Shown here piece by piece: positions 1 to 8,172 of a stretch of DNA of 59,496 nucleotides (position 1 is its first letter; every line of letters starts with the position of its first letter). Made by a program: the position numbers and the translations under genes. The notes below the pieces were generated by a model. The model worked only from the letters and a program-made list of their open reading frames with translations, searched no databases and was not told where the DNA came from. Origin of the DNA: Geobacter sp. (GTDB taxonomy: Bacteria > Desulfobacterota > Desulfuromonadia > Geobacterales > Pseudopelobacteraceae); the NCBI GenBank assembly GCA_009885845.1, contig VFJW01000015.1, positions 1-59,496 of the forward strand, written 5' to 3'.

Positions 1-111
1 CTCGCCATCAACAAGGACAAAGACGCCCCGATCGGTGAAGTGGCCGATGTCCTGGTCGTAGCCGATGTCATGCAGTTCGTACCCGCACTGACTGCGAAAC
101 TGGCGAAATAG
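1..111 (+). CDS. etfA: Electron transfer flavoprotein alpha subunit, C-terminal end (partial)
   Basis: The window opens inside an open frame whose last 36 residues end in a TAG at 109-111. The tail reads AINKDKDAPI, then VADVMQFVPALTAKL. This matches the end of the FAD-binding domain of EtfA, where family members typically read AINKD.APIFEVAD and then VVPALT. The same motif recurs at the end of the complete etfA downstream (AINRDGSAPIFEVATYG), so this is a second, separate EtfA. It probably closes an upstream etfBA pair. Only the C-terminus is visible, so its own redox partner cannot be judged. Confidence 0.85.
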   Translation, partial: LAINKDKDAPIGEVADVLVVADVMQFVPALTAKLAK

Positions 112-447
112 CCCGGTGGTACGCATGAGATTTCCCGGTATCGCCGGGACAGGCAGCCCTGAACAAACGGAGATGTGTTTTGGGCTCAAGGTGACGTAAT
201 TTATGGCATATTGTATACAAAATGCAGCCACGGCAATATTTCATATTACTAAATATTTTTCGTGAAATAATAATAGCTTGCAACTTGTTATAAATGTGAT
301 GTAAGAGACGAAGCACAACATCAGTAGTTGACCTTCGCGGCAAGTTGTGATTTTTACAATGCCGATAGTGTCACTGCCGAACCGTGATATGTACGGATGA
401 CACATCTCAAGTAGTCTGCAGTTATCAACCTCGCAGGAGTGGGATTC
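112..447. other. 336-bp intergenic region upstream of etfB
   Basis: This AT-rich stretch separates the first etfA from the second etf operon. It holds a 20-bp operator-like palindrome at 207-226. Farther down is a TATAAA at 289-294 that could serve as a -10 box, although no convincing -35 lies 17 bp upstream of it. No credible gene is present. The region most likely carries the promoter of the etfB-etfA-FeS oxidoreductase operon. Confidence 0.6.
207..226. promoter_or_regulatory. Palindromic operator GCATNTTGTATACAANATGC (GntR/FCD-like)
   Basis: Positions 207-226 form a near-perfect 20-bp palindrome centred on TTGTATACAA at 211-220, with one mismatched pair. The GT-N-N-AC core in an AT-rich palindrome resembles operators of GntR-family (FadR/FCD) repressors. 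The identical 10-mer occurs upstream of the PEP carboxykinase gene at 4996-5005. The regulator is not encoded in this window, so the family assignment is inference. Confidence 0.55.
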
Positions 448-1263
448 ATGCTGATAGTAGTCTGCATCAAACAGGTCCCGGACACGACCCAGGTTCAGAT
501 TGATCCGGTCACCAACACGTTGGTTCGTGACGGTATTCCATTTATCGTCAATCCGTACGACACTCATGCTCTGGAAGAGGCGCTGCGACTGAAAGACCGT
601 TTCGGCTGTACGGTTGCCGCCATTTCGATGGGGCCACCCAATGCGGAAGGTACGTTGAAGAAGGCTCTCGCACTGGGCGTTGATCATGCGATACTTCTTT
701 CGGACCGGGTTTTCGGCGGTGCCGACACTCTGGCGACCAGCAATGTTCTGGCAGCCGCAATCAGCAAACTGCATGCGGAAGTCGATGAAGTCGCTCTGGT
801 ACTCTGCGGCAAACAGACTATTGACGGAGATACCGCGCAGGTGGGCCCCGGCATAGCCAGTCGCCTTGATTATCGTCAATTGACGCTGGTGGATAAAATA
901 ATCGACCTGGATTTTTCAGCGAAACGAATCCGGGTCAGCCGCAAGCTGGAAGGCCGCCATGAGATTGTCGAGGCTCCGTTGCCGGCGATGCTGACGGTTG
1001 TCCGCGAACTGAACCGTCCGCGCTATCCCAAAGTGCAGATGCGTCTTGCTGCCTCCGACGCTGTTGTCGAAGTCTGGAATAACAAAACCCTGCAGCTTGA
1101 TGAACAGAAAATCGGCCTGAAAGGCTCCCCTACCTGGGTATCCAAAATATTCTCTCCGGAGCGCGATAAGGGTGAAATTATCGGTGACGGTTACGCAGAC
1201 CCGGCGGGAACCGCAGCGCTGCTGATAGAAAAACTGATGGCGAAGGACATGCTACCCATTTGA
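448..1263 (+). CDS. etfB: Electron transfer flavoprotein beta subunit
   Basis: This 271-residue protein is of usual EtfB length. It opens with MLIVVCIKQVPDTT, the classic N-terminus of the family, and carries the nucleotide-binding stretch VLCGKQTIDGDTAQVGPGIA in the middle. EtfB pairs with EtfA to form the FAD/AMP heterodimer that accepts electrons from acyl-CoA dehydrogenases. The ATG at 448 is preferred over the in-frame GTG at 439 because CAGGAG lies 8 bases upstream of it. The next gene is a ferredoxin-fused etfA, then a membrane FeS oxidoreductase, so the three form one electron-transfer operon. I cannot tell from the sequence alone whether this pair bifurcates. Confidence 0.93.
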   Translation: MLIVVCIKQVPDTTQVQIDPVTNTLVRDGIPFIVNPYDTHALEEALRLKDRFGCTVAAISMGPPNAEGTLKKALALGVDHAILLSDRVFGGADTLATSNVLAAAISKLHAEVDEVALVLCGKQTIDGDTAQVGPGIASRLDYRQLTLVDKIIDLDFSAKRIRVSRKLEGRHEIVEAPLPAMLTVVRELNRPRYPKVQMRLAASDAVVEVWNNKTLQLDEQKIGLKGSPTWVSKIFSPERDKGEIIGDGYADPAGTAALLIEKLMAKDMLPI

Positions 1264-1298
1264 AAAACCAGGTTAAGGTTTTCGTGAGCTACGCTCAC

Positions 1299-1349
1299 AG
1301 GTTGAGGTTAAGGCCAGCCCTTTCTCAACCTCAACCTTAACCTCAACCT
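1299..1349. repeat. 15-bp perfect inverted repeat between etfB and etfA
   Basis: AGGTTGAGGTTAAGG at 1299-1313 is exactly complementary to CCTTAACCTCAACCT at 1335-1349, with a 21-bp loop. The surrounding 96-bp gap is made almost entirely of degenerate AACCTCAACC/GGTTAAGG units, including GGTTAAGGTT at 1271-1280. The hairpin ends 10 bases before the etfA start. It could act as an intra-operonic attenuator or RNA-stability element, or be a dispersed genomic repeat. Confidence 0.8.
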
Positions 1350-1359
1350 GAGGATTTAT

Positions 1360-2682
1360 ATGTCTGAACAAAAACCGAAACCCAAAAAACCCCGCGGTGT
1401 CGCCCGTCTGCTTGACGGAAAGTGCATCGCCTGCGGCGCCCGCTGCCAGAGCTCCTGCCCGGTAAACTGCATTGAGATGACCGACTCGGGCGAACCGATC
1501 GTCGAGGTGGCCAAATGTATCGGCTGTCAAAAATGTATCAAGATCTGTCCGTCGGACGCGCTCGAAATGTACTTTACCGCCGAGGAACAGCAGGTCCTTG
1601 CAGAACTGGCCGCCCTGGCCGCGCCGGTTGAAGAGGAAATCGACCCGGAAGCGGCCGCACTTGCTCAAAAACTGGCGGAATATCGCGGCGTGTGGGTGTT
1701 TGTCGAACAGACCGAAGGGGAACCGGCCAAGGTCTCCTGGGAACTGCTCGGCGTCGGTGCTGAGCTGGCTGCGAAGCTGGGCGTCGAACTCTCTGCACTC
1801 GTAATCGGCGAGAATGTCGAACATCTCTGCCATGAAGCGTTTGCCCATGGTGCCGCCAAAGCCTACCTGATGGATGCCCCGGTATTTTATCATTATCGTA
1901 CTGAAGCCTACGTTGAAGCCTGCTGCCATCTGATCGAGACCTACAAGCCGGAAGTCATCCTGATGGGAGCTACCGGAATGGGGCGCGACCTGGCCGGAGC
2001 GATTGCCACCAGAGTCGGCACCGGCCTGACTGCCGACTGCACCGGCCTCAGTATCGATGACAAACGCAATCTGATGCAGACCCGCCCGGCATTCGGCGGC
2101 AATATCATGGCAACCATCATGTGTGATAAATTTCGTCCGCAGATGTCCACGGTCCGTCCCAACGTGATGCCGATGCCGGAGCGGAGAGAGGGTGCCGCGG
2201 GAACGATTATCCGTGATCCCTTTACGGTTCCCGAAGAGAGCGTCCTCACCAAGGTAATTGAGATCATCAGGGATTCGCACAGCAAGAACAAGGTTGACAT
2301 AACCGGAGCCGAATTCATCATTTCCGGCGGCCGGGGTATGATGGGTCCGGAAAACTTTGCCATGCTGCAGGAGCTGGCCGATGAACTGGGCGGGGTTGTC
2401 GGTGCATCCCGCAGTGCCGTTGATGCCGGCTGGATGCCGGGTGATCGTCAGGTCGGCCAGACCGGCAAAACGGTACGACCCAAAATCTACATCGCCTGCG
2501 GAATATCCGGTGCTATCCAGCATCTGGTCGGCATGCAGGATTCCGATATGGTGATCGCCATCAACCGCGACGGCAGTGCCCCGATCTTTGAAGTGGCCAC
2601 CTATGGTATTGTGGGCGACCTGTTCCAGATCGTTCCGGCGATTACGGCCAAGATACGGGAATTAAAAAATAAAAAATTATAA
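1360..2682 (+). CDS. etfA: EtfA with N-terminal 2x[4Fe-4S] ferredoxin domain
   Basis: This 440-residue protein is about 100 residues longer than plain EtfA. Residues 20-70 form a bacterial ferredoxin domain with cysteines at 22, 25, 29 and 33 and again at 53, 56, 59 and 63. The first cluster motif has one extra residue between its second and third Cys. From about residue 100 the ETF alpha domain follows, with the FAD-binding C-terminus (GGRGMMGPENFAML, QVGQTGKTVRPKIYIACGISGAIQH, AINRDGSAPIF). Fused ferredoxins occur in EtfA proteins that feed membrane FeS oxidoreductases or low-potential carriers. It sits between etfB and such an oxidoreductase. AGG lies just upstream of the ATG. Confidence 0.93.
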   Translation: MSEQKPKPKKPRGVARLLDGKCIACGARCQSSCPVNCIEMTDSGEPIVEVAKCIGCQKCIKICPSDALEMYFTAEEQQVLAELAALAAPVEEEIDPEAAALAQKLAEYRGVWVFVEQTEGEPAKVSWELLGVGAELAAKLGVELSALVIGENVEHLCHEAFAHGAAKAYLMDAPVFYHYRTEAYVEACCHLIETYKPEVILMGATGMGRDLAGAIATRVGTGLTADCTGLSIDDKRNLMQTRPAFGGNIMATIMCDKFRPQMSTVRPNVMPMPERREGAAGTIIRDPFTVPEESVLTKVIEIIRDSHSKNKVDITGAEFIISGGRGMMGPENFAMLQELADELGGVVGASRSAVDAGWMPGDRQVGQTGKTVRPKIYIACGISGAIQHLVGMQDSDMVIAINRDGSAPIFEVATYGIVGDLFQIVPAITAKIRELKNKKL

Positions 2683-2684
2683 CC

Positions 2685-2809
2685 CACCACGGAGGCACGG
2701 AGAAAGCCTTAAAAACATTGGGATAAGCCAGTCAATATAGCTTCGTTTTTTCAGCCGGCTCTATGTGCTGTGTATCTCTTTTACTCTTTGTCTCCGTGTC
2801 TCCGTGGTG
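2685..2809. repeat. 19-bp inverted repeat (CACCACGGAGGCACGGAGA) flanking a 87-bp loop
   Basis: CACCACGGAGGCACGGAGA at 2685-2703 pairs with TCTCCGTGTCTCCGTGGTG at 2791-2809, matching 18 of 19 positions with the odd pair a G-T. The repeat fills the gap between etfA and the FeS oxidoreductase. I recall the CCACGGAG/CTCCGTGG theme as a dispersed intergenic repeat in environmental deltaproteobacterial genomes. In one frame the right arm fuses to the downstream gene and mimics an N-terminal extension, which I reject as coding. Confidence 0.75.
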
Positions 2810-2827
2810 AAAATTGAGGTTTTATAT

Positions 2828-4825
2828 ATGACACCAAATCAGTTCATTTTTATCCCGCTCCTGATCGCTTCCCTATCCGTCTTTGCCTGGGGATGCTGGA
2901 AACGCTTCAGTCTGATTTCTCTCGGTCGCCCGGAAGATCGATTCGACAATATCGGGACGCGTCTTGGTGAGATGCTGCTCTATGCCTTCGGGCAGAAGCG
3001 GGTGGTTGCCCAGCCGTTCGGCATTAACCATTTCATCATTTTCTGGTCGTTTCTTATTCTGCTGGTGGCAAACACCGAGTTCATTCTGAACGGACTGTTC
3101 CCCCATACAATCAAACTCATCAAACTTCCTTTCGAGCTGTACGTGCCGCTCGCCTTCATGATTGACATCGCATCATTACTCGCGCTGGCTGCGGTAACGG
3201 TTGCAGCGGTGAGACGACTGTTTGCTCCTCCTTATCCGGAGGCCCGCACACCGGAAGCTTTTTTCATCCTGGGGCTGATAGCTACGCTGATGCTTGCCTC
3301 TTTTGCGCTCAATGCCTCGGAGCTGGCGGAATTCGTTGTTAAATCGCGGGTTGATCCGGCTTCGTTTTTTGCTTCGGCGAGAAAAGTCATGCCCGTATCA
3401 GGGTGGCTGGCAGGGCTGCTGCTGCCACTGCCGCTCGGAACAATCCATGTGGTTGCCTGGTGGGCCCACGCTCTGGCCCTTTTTGCGTTCATGTGCTACC
3501 TGCCGAACAGCAAGCATATGCATATCCTGACTGCGATCCCGAACTGTTTTTTCAAGCGTCTGGAAAAACCGAACACCCAGCCGCGTGAAGAATTCACAGC
3601 GGGCAATACATTCGGTGTTGCCCGGGCAGATCACTACAGCTGGAAAGATCTCCTCGACTCATTTTCCTGTACGGAATGCGGCCGCTGTCAGAACGTCTGT
3701 CCGGCCAGTATAACCGGCAAACCGCTTAATCCGCGCGCAGTTATTCATGATATCAAAGTAAATCTGCTGGAGAACGGCACGGAACTGAAAAAGGGGAATG
3801 CTCCTCAGACGCCGTTGATCGGTGAAGGGGGTGAAGGGAGCATATCCGAGGAGTCGATCTGGGGCTGTACCACCTGCGGAGCCTGTATGGAAGCCTGTCC
3901 GGTCTTTATCGAACAGATGCCTAAAATCATCCAGATGCGGCGACACCTTGTTGAAAGCGAAGCAAAATTCCCCGAAGAGCTGCTGAACCTGTTTGAGAAT
4001 ATGGAAGGGCGCAGCAATCCCTGGGGAATTGCACCTTCAGAGCGGACCAAATGGTGCAGTCAGTTGGAAGTAAAACCGTTCGACCGTGATACGACCGAAT
4101 ATCTGTTCTATGTGGGTTGCGCCGGTTCGTTTGATTCACGCAACAAACATGTCAGCGTAGCGATGGCTCAACTTCTTGACCGGGCCGGCGTTTCGTGGGG
4201 GATCCTTGGCAAGGATGAAAAATGTTGCGGCGACAGTGTGCGCAGACTGGGGAATGAATTTGTCTTCGACAAGATGGCGCGGGAAAATGTTGCGACGTTC
4301 ATAGAGCGTGGAGTAACAAAAGTCATTACGCAATGTCCGCACTGTTTTACCACTCTGAAAAACGATTATCGGCAGTTCGGTCTTGAACTGGAAGTCATCC
4401 ACCATAGCGAACTGCTGCGCAACCTGGTACAGGATGGGCGGCTCGTTCTTGATAAAACTACGGCAGAAACGGGATCGACCGTTTTTCATGACTCCTGCTA
4501 TCTTGGCCGCCATAACGACGTGTACGATGCCCCCCGGGAAGTAATAACGGCTGCTACCGGCAGTGCCCCGGCTGAGATCGCTCGCAACCGGAACAATGCG
4601 TTCTGCTGCGGCGCCGGCGGCGGCAGGATGTGGATGGAGGAACATGTCGGAGAGCGGATCAATCTGACGCGCGTCAAGGAAGCTCTTGAACAGAAGCCCG
4701 ATACGATCTGCGTTGCCTGCCCCTACTGCATGACAATGTTTGAAGATGGTCTTAAGGATGTCAAGGCCGATAACGTCAAGGTGCGTGATGTTGCAGAGGT
4801 GATGGCTGAGGCGCTGCTGCGCTGA
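2828..4825 (+). CDS. Membrane FeS oxidoreductase, EtfAB:menaquinone oxidoreductase type (CCG domains)
   Basis: This 665-residue protein has several hydrophobic segments in residues 1-235, matching a NarI-like membrane domain. Two [4Fe-4S] motifs follow (Cys 281/284/287/291 and 347/350/353/357). Two cysteine-rich CCG domains come next (CAGSFDS...EKCCGD and DSCYLGRHND...FCCGAGGGRMW), the HdrD/GlpC-type domains that bind clusters. The architecture matches the ETF:menaquinone oxidoreductase of syntrophs and Geobacter, which takes electrons from EtfAB into the quinone pool. The ATG at 2828 has GAGGT 7 bases upstream. An in-frame extension to 2765 would translate a repeat arm and is rejected. The gene ends the etf operon. 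Confidence 0.9.
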   Translation: MTPNQFIFIPLLIASLSVFAWGCWKRFSLISLGRPEDRFDNIGTRLGEMLLYAFGQKRVVAQPFGINHFIIFWSFLILLVANTEFILNGLFPHTIKLIKLPFELYVPLAFMIDIASLLALAAVTVAAVRRLFAPPYPEARTPEAFFILGLIATLMLASFALNASELAEFVVKSRVDPASFFASARKVMPVSGWLAGLLLPLPLGTIHVVAWWAHALALFAFMCYLPNSKHMHILTAIPNCFFKRLEKPNTQPREEFTAGNTFGVARADHYSWKDLLDSFSCTECGRCQNVCPASITGKPLNPRAVIHDIKVNLLENGTELKKGNAPQTPLIGEGGEGSISEESIWGCTTCGACMEACPVFIEQMPKIIQMRRHLVESEAKFPEELLNLFENMEGRSNPWGIAPSERTKWCSQLEVKPFDRDTTEYLFYVGCAGSFDSRNKHVSVAMAQLLDRAGVSWGILGKDEKCCGDSVRRLGNEFVFDKMARENVATFIERGVTKVITQCPHCFTTLKNDYRQFGLELEVIHHSELLRNLVQDGRLVLDKTTAETGSTVFHDSCYLGRHNDVYDAPREVITAATGSAPAEIARNRNNAFCCGAGGGRMWMEEHVGERINLTRVKEALEQKPDTICVACPYCMTMFEDGLKDVKADNVKVRDVAEVMAEALLR

Positions 4826-4866
4826 GCCGACTGCAACGGCACATCGAGCTGTTACGCTGTTCACAG

Positions 4867-4909
4867 CAATGAAGCCGGACATGCGTTCCCCGTGTGTCCG
4901 GTTTCATTG
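4867..4909 (+). terminator. Hairpin after the etf operon (probable terminator)
   Basis: CAATGAAGCCGGACA at 4867-4881 pairs with TGTCCGGTTTCATTG at 4895-4909, giving a 15-bp stem with one G-T pair and a 13-base loop. It sits 40 bases after the operon stop. No long T-run follows, so intrinsic termination is likely but not certain. Confidence 0.6.
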
Positions 4910-4995
4910 TCCCTAAAAATATCCCGGCCGGTTTCCCGTTACCTCCTCCCCGTCTCTACCCTTATTCCCTTGACCATCGGGTATGCAAAGTATTT

Positions 4996-5005
4996 TTGTA
5001 TACAA
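4996..5005. promoter_or_regulatory. TTGTATACAA operator upstream of pckG
   Basis: This exact copy of the 10-bp core palindrome seen before etfB lies 82 bases before the pckG start. The surrounding sequence is AT-rich promoter-like DNA, with a TATGCT near 5036 as a possible -10. The flanking half-site bases are less symmetrical here than at 207-226. Shared use suggests one regulator controls both acyl-CoA-linked electron transfer and PEP carboxykinase. Confidence 0.5.
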
Positions 5006-5086
5006 CTCATTTAAGTTCTTTTTATTTAGCTATCGGTATGCTATTTAATTGAAACTAAATTTTAATACCTCAATCGGGGAGGCGGC

Positions 5087-6934
5087 ATGAGTAACCAGGG
5101 CAAAAATGAGCAACTGACCAAGTGGGTAAAAGAAGTCGCGGCATTGTGTGAACCTGAAACTATCCATTGGTGCGACGGTTCGCAGGAGGAATATGATTCG
5201 CTCTGTAATCAGCTGGTAGAGAGCGGCACCTTTAAAAAGCTGAACCAGGAGAAGCGTCCGAACAGCTATCTGGCCTGTTCAGACCCGGGGGATGTTGCGC
5301 GGGTTGAAGACCGCACGTTTATCTGCAGTATTTCCAAGCAGGATGCCGGCCCGACGAATAACTGGATGCACCCGAAAGAGATGAAGGAAACTCTGCATAA
5401 GCTCTTCAAAGGGTGTATGAAGGGTCGCACCATGTATGTCATCCCGTTCAGTATGGGTCCACTCGGCTCGCCGATCGCCAAAATAGGCGTTGAAATCTCA
5501 GACTCCCCCTACGTTGTTGTCAATATGCGTATCATGACCCGTATGGGCAAGGCTGTTCTTGACGTGCTGGGCAATGGTGAATTTGTCCCCTGCCTGCATT
5601 CGATCGGTGCCCCGCTTGCGGCCGGCCAGAAAGATGTCCCCTGGCCCTGTAACAAAGAGAAGTATATCGTCCACTTCCCCGAAGAGCGTTCGATCTGGTC
5701 GTACGGCAGCGGCTACGGCGGCAATGCCCTGCTCGGCAAGAAATGTCTGGCGCTGCGGATCGCCTCCAAGATTGCCAAGGACGAGGGCTGGCTCGCTGAG
5801 CATATGTTGATCCTCGGCATCGAATCGCCAGATGGAGCAAAGACATACCTCGGCGCCGCTTTTCCGAGTGCCTGTGGCAAGACCAACCTGGCAATGCTGG
5901 TGCCACCGGACACCTTTGAGAAGACCGGATGGAAAGTTTCGACCGTCGGTGATGATATCGCCTGGATCAAGCCCGGTCCTGACGGGCGACTGTATGCAAT
6001 CAATCCTGAATACGGTTTCTTTGGCGTCGCACCCGGCACGTCCGTGAAGACGAATCCGAACGCCATGGCTTCCTGCGCTGCCAATTCGATTTTTACCAAC
6101 GTTGCACTCACTCCGGACGGAGATGTCTGGTGGGAAGGGATGACCGACGCCAAACCAGCTCTTCTGACCGACTGGCAGGGGAACAAATGGACGCCGGATT
6201 GCGGCAGAAATGCGGCTCACCCCAACTCCCGCTTCACTTCGCCGGCCGGTCAGTGTCCATCGATTGATCCTGAATGGGAAAATCCGAAGGGTGTTCCGAT
6301 GGCGGCCTTCATCTTCGGGGGGCGTCGCAACAACGTTGTTCCGCTTGTATACCAATCGTTCAACTGGAGTTTCGGTGTTTATATGGCGGCCACAATGGGT
6401 TCGGAAACAACTGCCGCCGCCGTCGGCGCCACTGGTGCGGTCCGTCGTGACCCGTTTGCCATGCTGCCGTTCTGCGGCTATCATGTTGCCGATTATTTTG
6501 CCCACTGGTTACAGGTAGGTCGGACAACACCTATTCCGCCACGCATTTTCAGCGTCAACTGGTTCCGTAAGGATGTCAACGGCAACTTCCTCTGGCCCGG
6601 ATACGGCGAGAATATGCGCATCCTGAAGTGGATTATCGAAAGGGTGAATGGTAATGGAGCTGCGGTTGAAAGTCCGCTGGGATGGATGCCGAAGTATGAA
6701 GATCTCGACTGGACCGGACTGGACAGTGTCAGTCGTGAGCAGTTCTATGAACTGATGTCGGTGGATCGCGATGTCTGGAAAGAGGAGATTGTTTCCCACG
6801 AAGAGCTGTTCGTCAAAATGTACGATCGACTGCCGAAAGAGTTCCTGCATATCCGTCAACTGATTCTGTCCGGGTTGTGGCGTTCACCGGAGCATTGGGA
6901 ACAGTTCCATCCTGCAGCGGAACCGGTCAAGTAA
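5087..6934 (+). CDS. pckG: Phosphoenolpyruvate carboxykinase (GTP)
   Basis: This 615-residue protein matches the usual length of GTP-dependent PEPCK. It interconverts oxaloacetate + GTP and PEP + CO2 + GDP, an anaplerotic or gluconeogenic step in the cytoplasm. The phosphate-binding kinase loop is [10 protein letters not shown] at residues 259-268, with the hyper-reactive Cys263 typical of the GTP class. Other family blocks are [22 protein letters not shown] and [26 protein letters not shown] precedes the ATG. The gene is monocistronic, with an operator-like palindrome upstream and a strong terminator 24 bases downstream. Confidence 0.97.
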   Translation: MSNQGKNEQLTKWVKEVAALCEPETIHWCDGSQEEYDSLCNQLVESGTFKKLNQEKRPNSYLACSDPGDVARVEDRTFICSISKQDAGPTNNWMHPKEMKETLHKLFKGCMKGRTMYVIPFSMGPLGSPIAKIGVEISDSPYVVVNMRIMTRMGKAVLDVLGNGEFVPCLHSIGAPLAAGQKDVPWPCNKEKYIVHFPEERSIWSYGSGYGGNALLGKKCLALRIASKIAKDEGWLAEHMLILGIESPDGAKTYLGAAFPSACGKTNLAMLVPPDTFEKTGWKVSTVGDDIAWIKPGPDGRLYAINPEYGFFGVAPGTSVKTNPNAMASCAANSIFTNVALTPDGDVWWEGMTDAKPALLTDWQGNKWTPDCGRNAAHPNSRFTSPAGQCPSIDPEWENPKGVPMAAFIFGGRRNNVVPLVYQSFNWSFGVYMAATMGSETTAAAVGATGAVRRDPFAMLPFCGYHVADYFAHWLQVGRTTPIPPRIFSVNWFRKDVNGNFLWPGYGENMRILKWIIERVNGNGAAVESPLGWMPKYEDLDWTGLDSVSREQFYELMSVDRDVWKEEIVSHEELFVKMYDRLPKEFLHIRQLILSGLWRSPEHWEQFHPAAEPVK

Positions 6935-6957
6935 GCAAATAGAACTGAGATACATAC

Positions 6958-6991
6958 AAAAAAGGGCACTGCTTCGGCAGTGCCCTTTTTT
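6958..6991. terminator. Bidirectional rho-independent terminator (pckG / hypA)
   Basis: Six A's, a 9-bp GC-rich stem (GGGCACTGC/GCAGTGCCC) with a UUCG tetraloop, and six T's make a textbook terminator in both directions. It serves pckG on the plus strand and hypA on the minus strand, whose stop codon overlaps its T-run. Confidence 0.95.
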
Positions 6992-7325
6992 AGTCGTCCA
7001 CTTCAATTTCCCGCACGCGCAGTTCCTCACCCGCCACGATTACCACCCGGTTACCGCCGCAGTGCCGGCATGCCCCATACAGCTCCGTGAGCGGCGTTTC
7101 CTGCCCGCACTCCTGGCATTGGCCCCTGCCGGGAATCCGGATGATGGTCAGTCGGGCGCCTTCCAGTAAAGTTTCACAGCTGCAGGCCTCAAAACAGAAT
7201 TCGATCGCATCCGGTACGACACTGCTTAATTCTCCGATTTCTACTTCAAGCGAGCGGACCTGACGACCTCCGGCATGTTCCAGACAGAGATCAATGATCC
7301 CCTGCGTTATGGCCATTTCATGCAT
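6990..7325 (-). CDS. hypA: Hydrogenase/urease nickel incorporation protein HypA
   Basis: This 111-residue protein begins MHEMAI. His2 and the amino terminus form the nickel site in HypA. Two zinc-binding CxxC motifs (CQEC and CRHC) are in the C-terminal half, as in HypA/HybF. HypA works with HypB to deliver Ni to [NiFe]-hydrogenase. GGAGG lies just upstream of the ATG. No other hyp or hydrogenase gene is in the window, so the gene stands alone here, convergent with pckG. Confidence 0.95.
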   Translation of the reverse strand: MHEMAITQGIIDLCLEHAGGRQVRSLEVEIGELSSVVPDAIEFCFEACSCETLLEGARLTIIRIPGRGQCQECGQETPLTELYGACRHCGGNRVVIVAGEELRVREIEVDD

Positions 7326-7343
7326 GAATCCTCCGATTGCGCA

Positions 7344-7380
7344 TAAAAAAAGCCTGCGAGGTTGTTACCCCGCAGGCTTT
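7344..7380 (-). terminator. Terminator for the small lipoprotein gene
   Basis: Read on the minus strand, AAAGCCTGCGGGG...CTCGCAGGCTTTTTTT forms a stem of about 9 bp followed by a T-run. It lies 27 bases past the lipoprotein stop and shields hypA from read-through. Confidence 0.88.
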
Positions 7381-7406
7381 CGAGCGCTCCCCTGAGGGAA
7401 AGCGAA

Positions 7407-7610
7407 TTACTTCTTAGCAGGAGCAGCAGGAGCTGCAGGAGCTGCAGGAGCAGCAGCAGGTGCAGCAGCTGCAGGCTTAGCAGACATCTGAGCCTGAACT
7501 GGAGCTTTAACTTCAGGAGCAGGAGCAGGAGCAACTTCTTTTTTCTTGCAGCCAGCTGCGAATACAGTAGCCAGTGCCAGTACCAGGGTCAAGGAGATCA
7601 GCTTTTTCAT
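7407..7610 (-). CDS. Small Ala/Pro-rich lipoprotein
   Basis: This 67-residue protein has a signal peptide of about 20 residues ending in the lipobox FAAGC, so Cys21 should be lipidated. The mature part is a KKKE cluster, then Pro/Ala-rich sequence with repeated APAA units encoded by a GCAGGAGCT-type repeat. The ATG at 7610 is preferred because AAGAGGT precedes it; an upstream in-frame start would precede the signal peptide with a charged tail. The gene has its own terminator. Function is unknown; such proteins may act as envelope spacers. Confidence 0.8.
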   Translation of the reverse strand: MKKLISLTLVLALATVFAAGCKKKEVAPAPAPEVKAPVQAQMSAKPAAAAPAAAPAAPAAPAAPAKK

Positions 7611-7739
7611 GTGTGTTACCTCTTTCTTTGGAGTATTTACCATTTAACGCTAAGCGCATGGTTTTGAAATCGATAAGGAAATATACGCGTTTTTTTTTTT
7701 GAGTCAAGACATATTTTAAATCAACATCATTTTAGATAT

Positions 7740-8171
7740 TTATCGAACTTTTTGCATGCGGAGTTCTGTTTCCAGTATGAGCGTCTCAAGGTCAAGCAGG
7801 GTCGCTTCACCTTCCGGCAGTCGTAATGTGGTGACGGCAAAGCAGTTATTTGCAAGCTCATGGAAGGTGACTTCATCTTCGGCAACGATTCTGACGACTG
7901 AATCAACCAGAAAGGCAAGAGCCGCGATTTCCTGATGGAGGACAACGACCTTTCCGGGCGGTATGTTCCCGGACAGGCCAAGAAAAAGGGCAAGATTCAT
8001 AACTGCGACGATATCACCATGAAAATTCAGGGCACCGCGATAGCAATCCGGGGCCAGAGGGATTGGCGACAGGCGCGGGGGGTCGATGACTTCGGCGATC
8101 TGCTTCAGATACAGCGCATAGAGCGAACCCTGCAATGAAAAAATCAGTAATTTTTTATTCTGCTCAGCCAT
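7740..8171 (-). CDS. cheW: CheW-like chemotaxis coupling protein
   Basis: This 143-residue protein has the CheW fold signature: LLIFSLQGSLYALYLKQIAEVI, LNFHGDIVAVMNL and a C-terminal LLDLETLI. CheW bridges methyl-accepting chemotaxis proteins and CheA. The chosen ATG lies one base after the MCP stop, which implies coupling; a TTG at 8186 is the alternative. It closes a CheR-MCP-CheW cluster with no CheA in the window, so the kinase must come from elsewhere. Confidence 0.88.
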   Translation of the reverse strand: MAEQNKKLLIFSLQGSLYALYLKQIAEVIDPPRLSPIPLAPDCYRGALNFHGDIVAVMNLALFLGLSGNIPPGKVVVLHQEIAALAFLVDSVVRIVAEDEVTFHELANNCFAVTTLRLPEGEATLLDLETLILETELRMQKVR

Positions 8172-8172
8172 A

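Noticed and set aside
1273-2523. Minus-strand 416-residue frame opposite etfA.
   Set aside because: It is an antisense shadow of etfA with low-complexity composition and no motif.
2765-2830. N-terminal extension of the FeS oxidoreductase starting at 2765.
   Set aside because: It translates the right arm of the CACCACGGAG repeat; the ATG at 2828 has its own ribosome site.
5498-6505. Minus-strand frame opposite pckG.
   Set aside because: Antisense shadow of a highly conserved gene; no ribosome site or family.
7407-7500. GCAGGAGCT-type repeats as a possible CRISPR or VNTR.
   Set aside because: They simply encode the Ala/Pro-rich tail of a lipoprotein; no spacers exist.
7362-7667. Ser/Arg-rich plus-strand frame opposite the small lipoprotein gene.
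   Set aside because: Antisense translation of its GCA/GCT repeats; no start signal.
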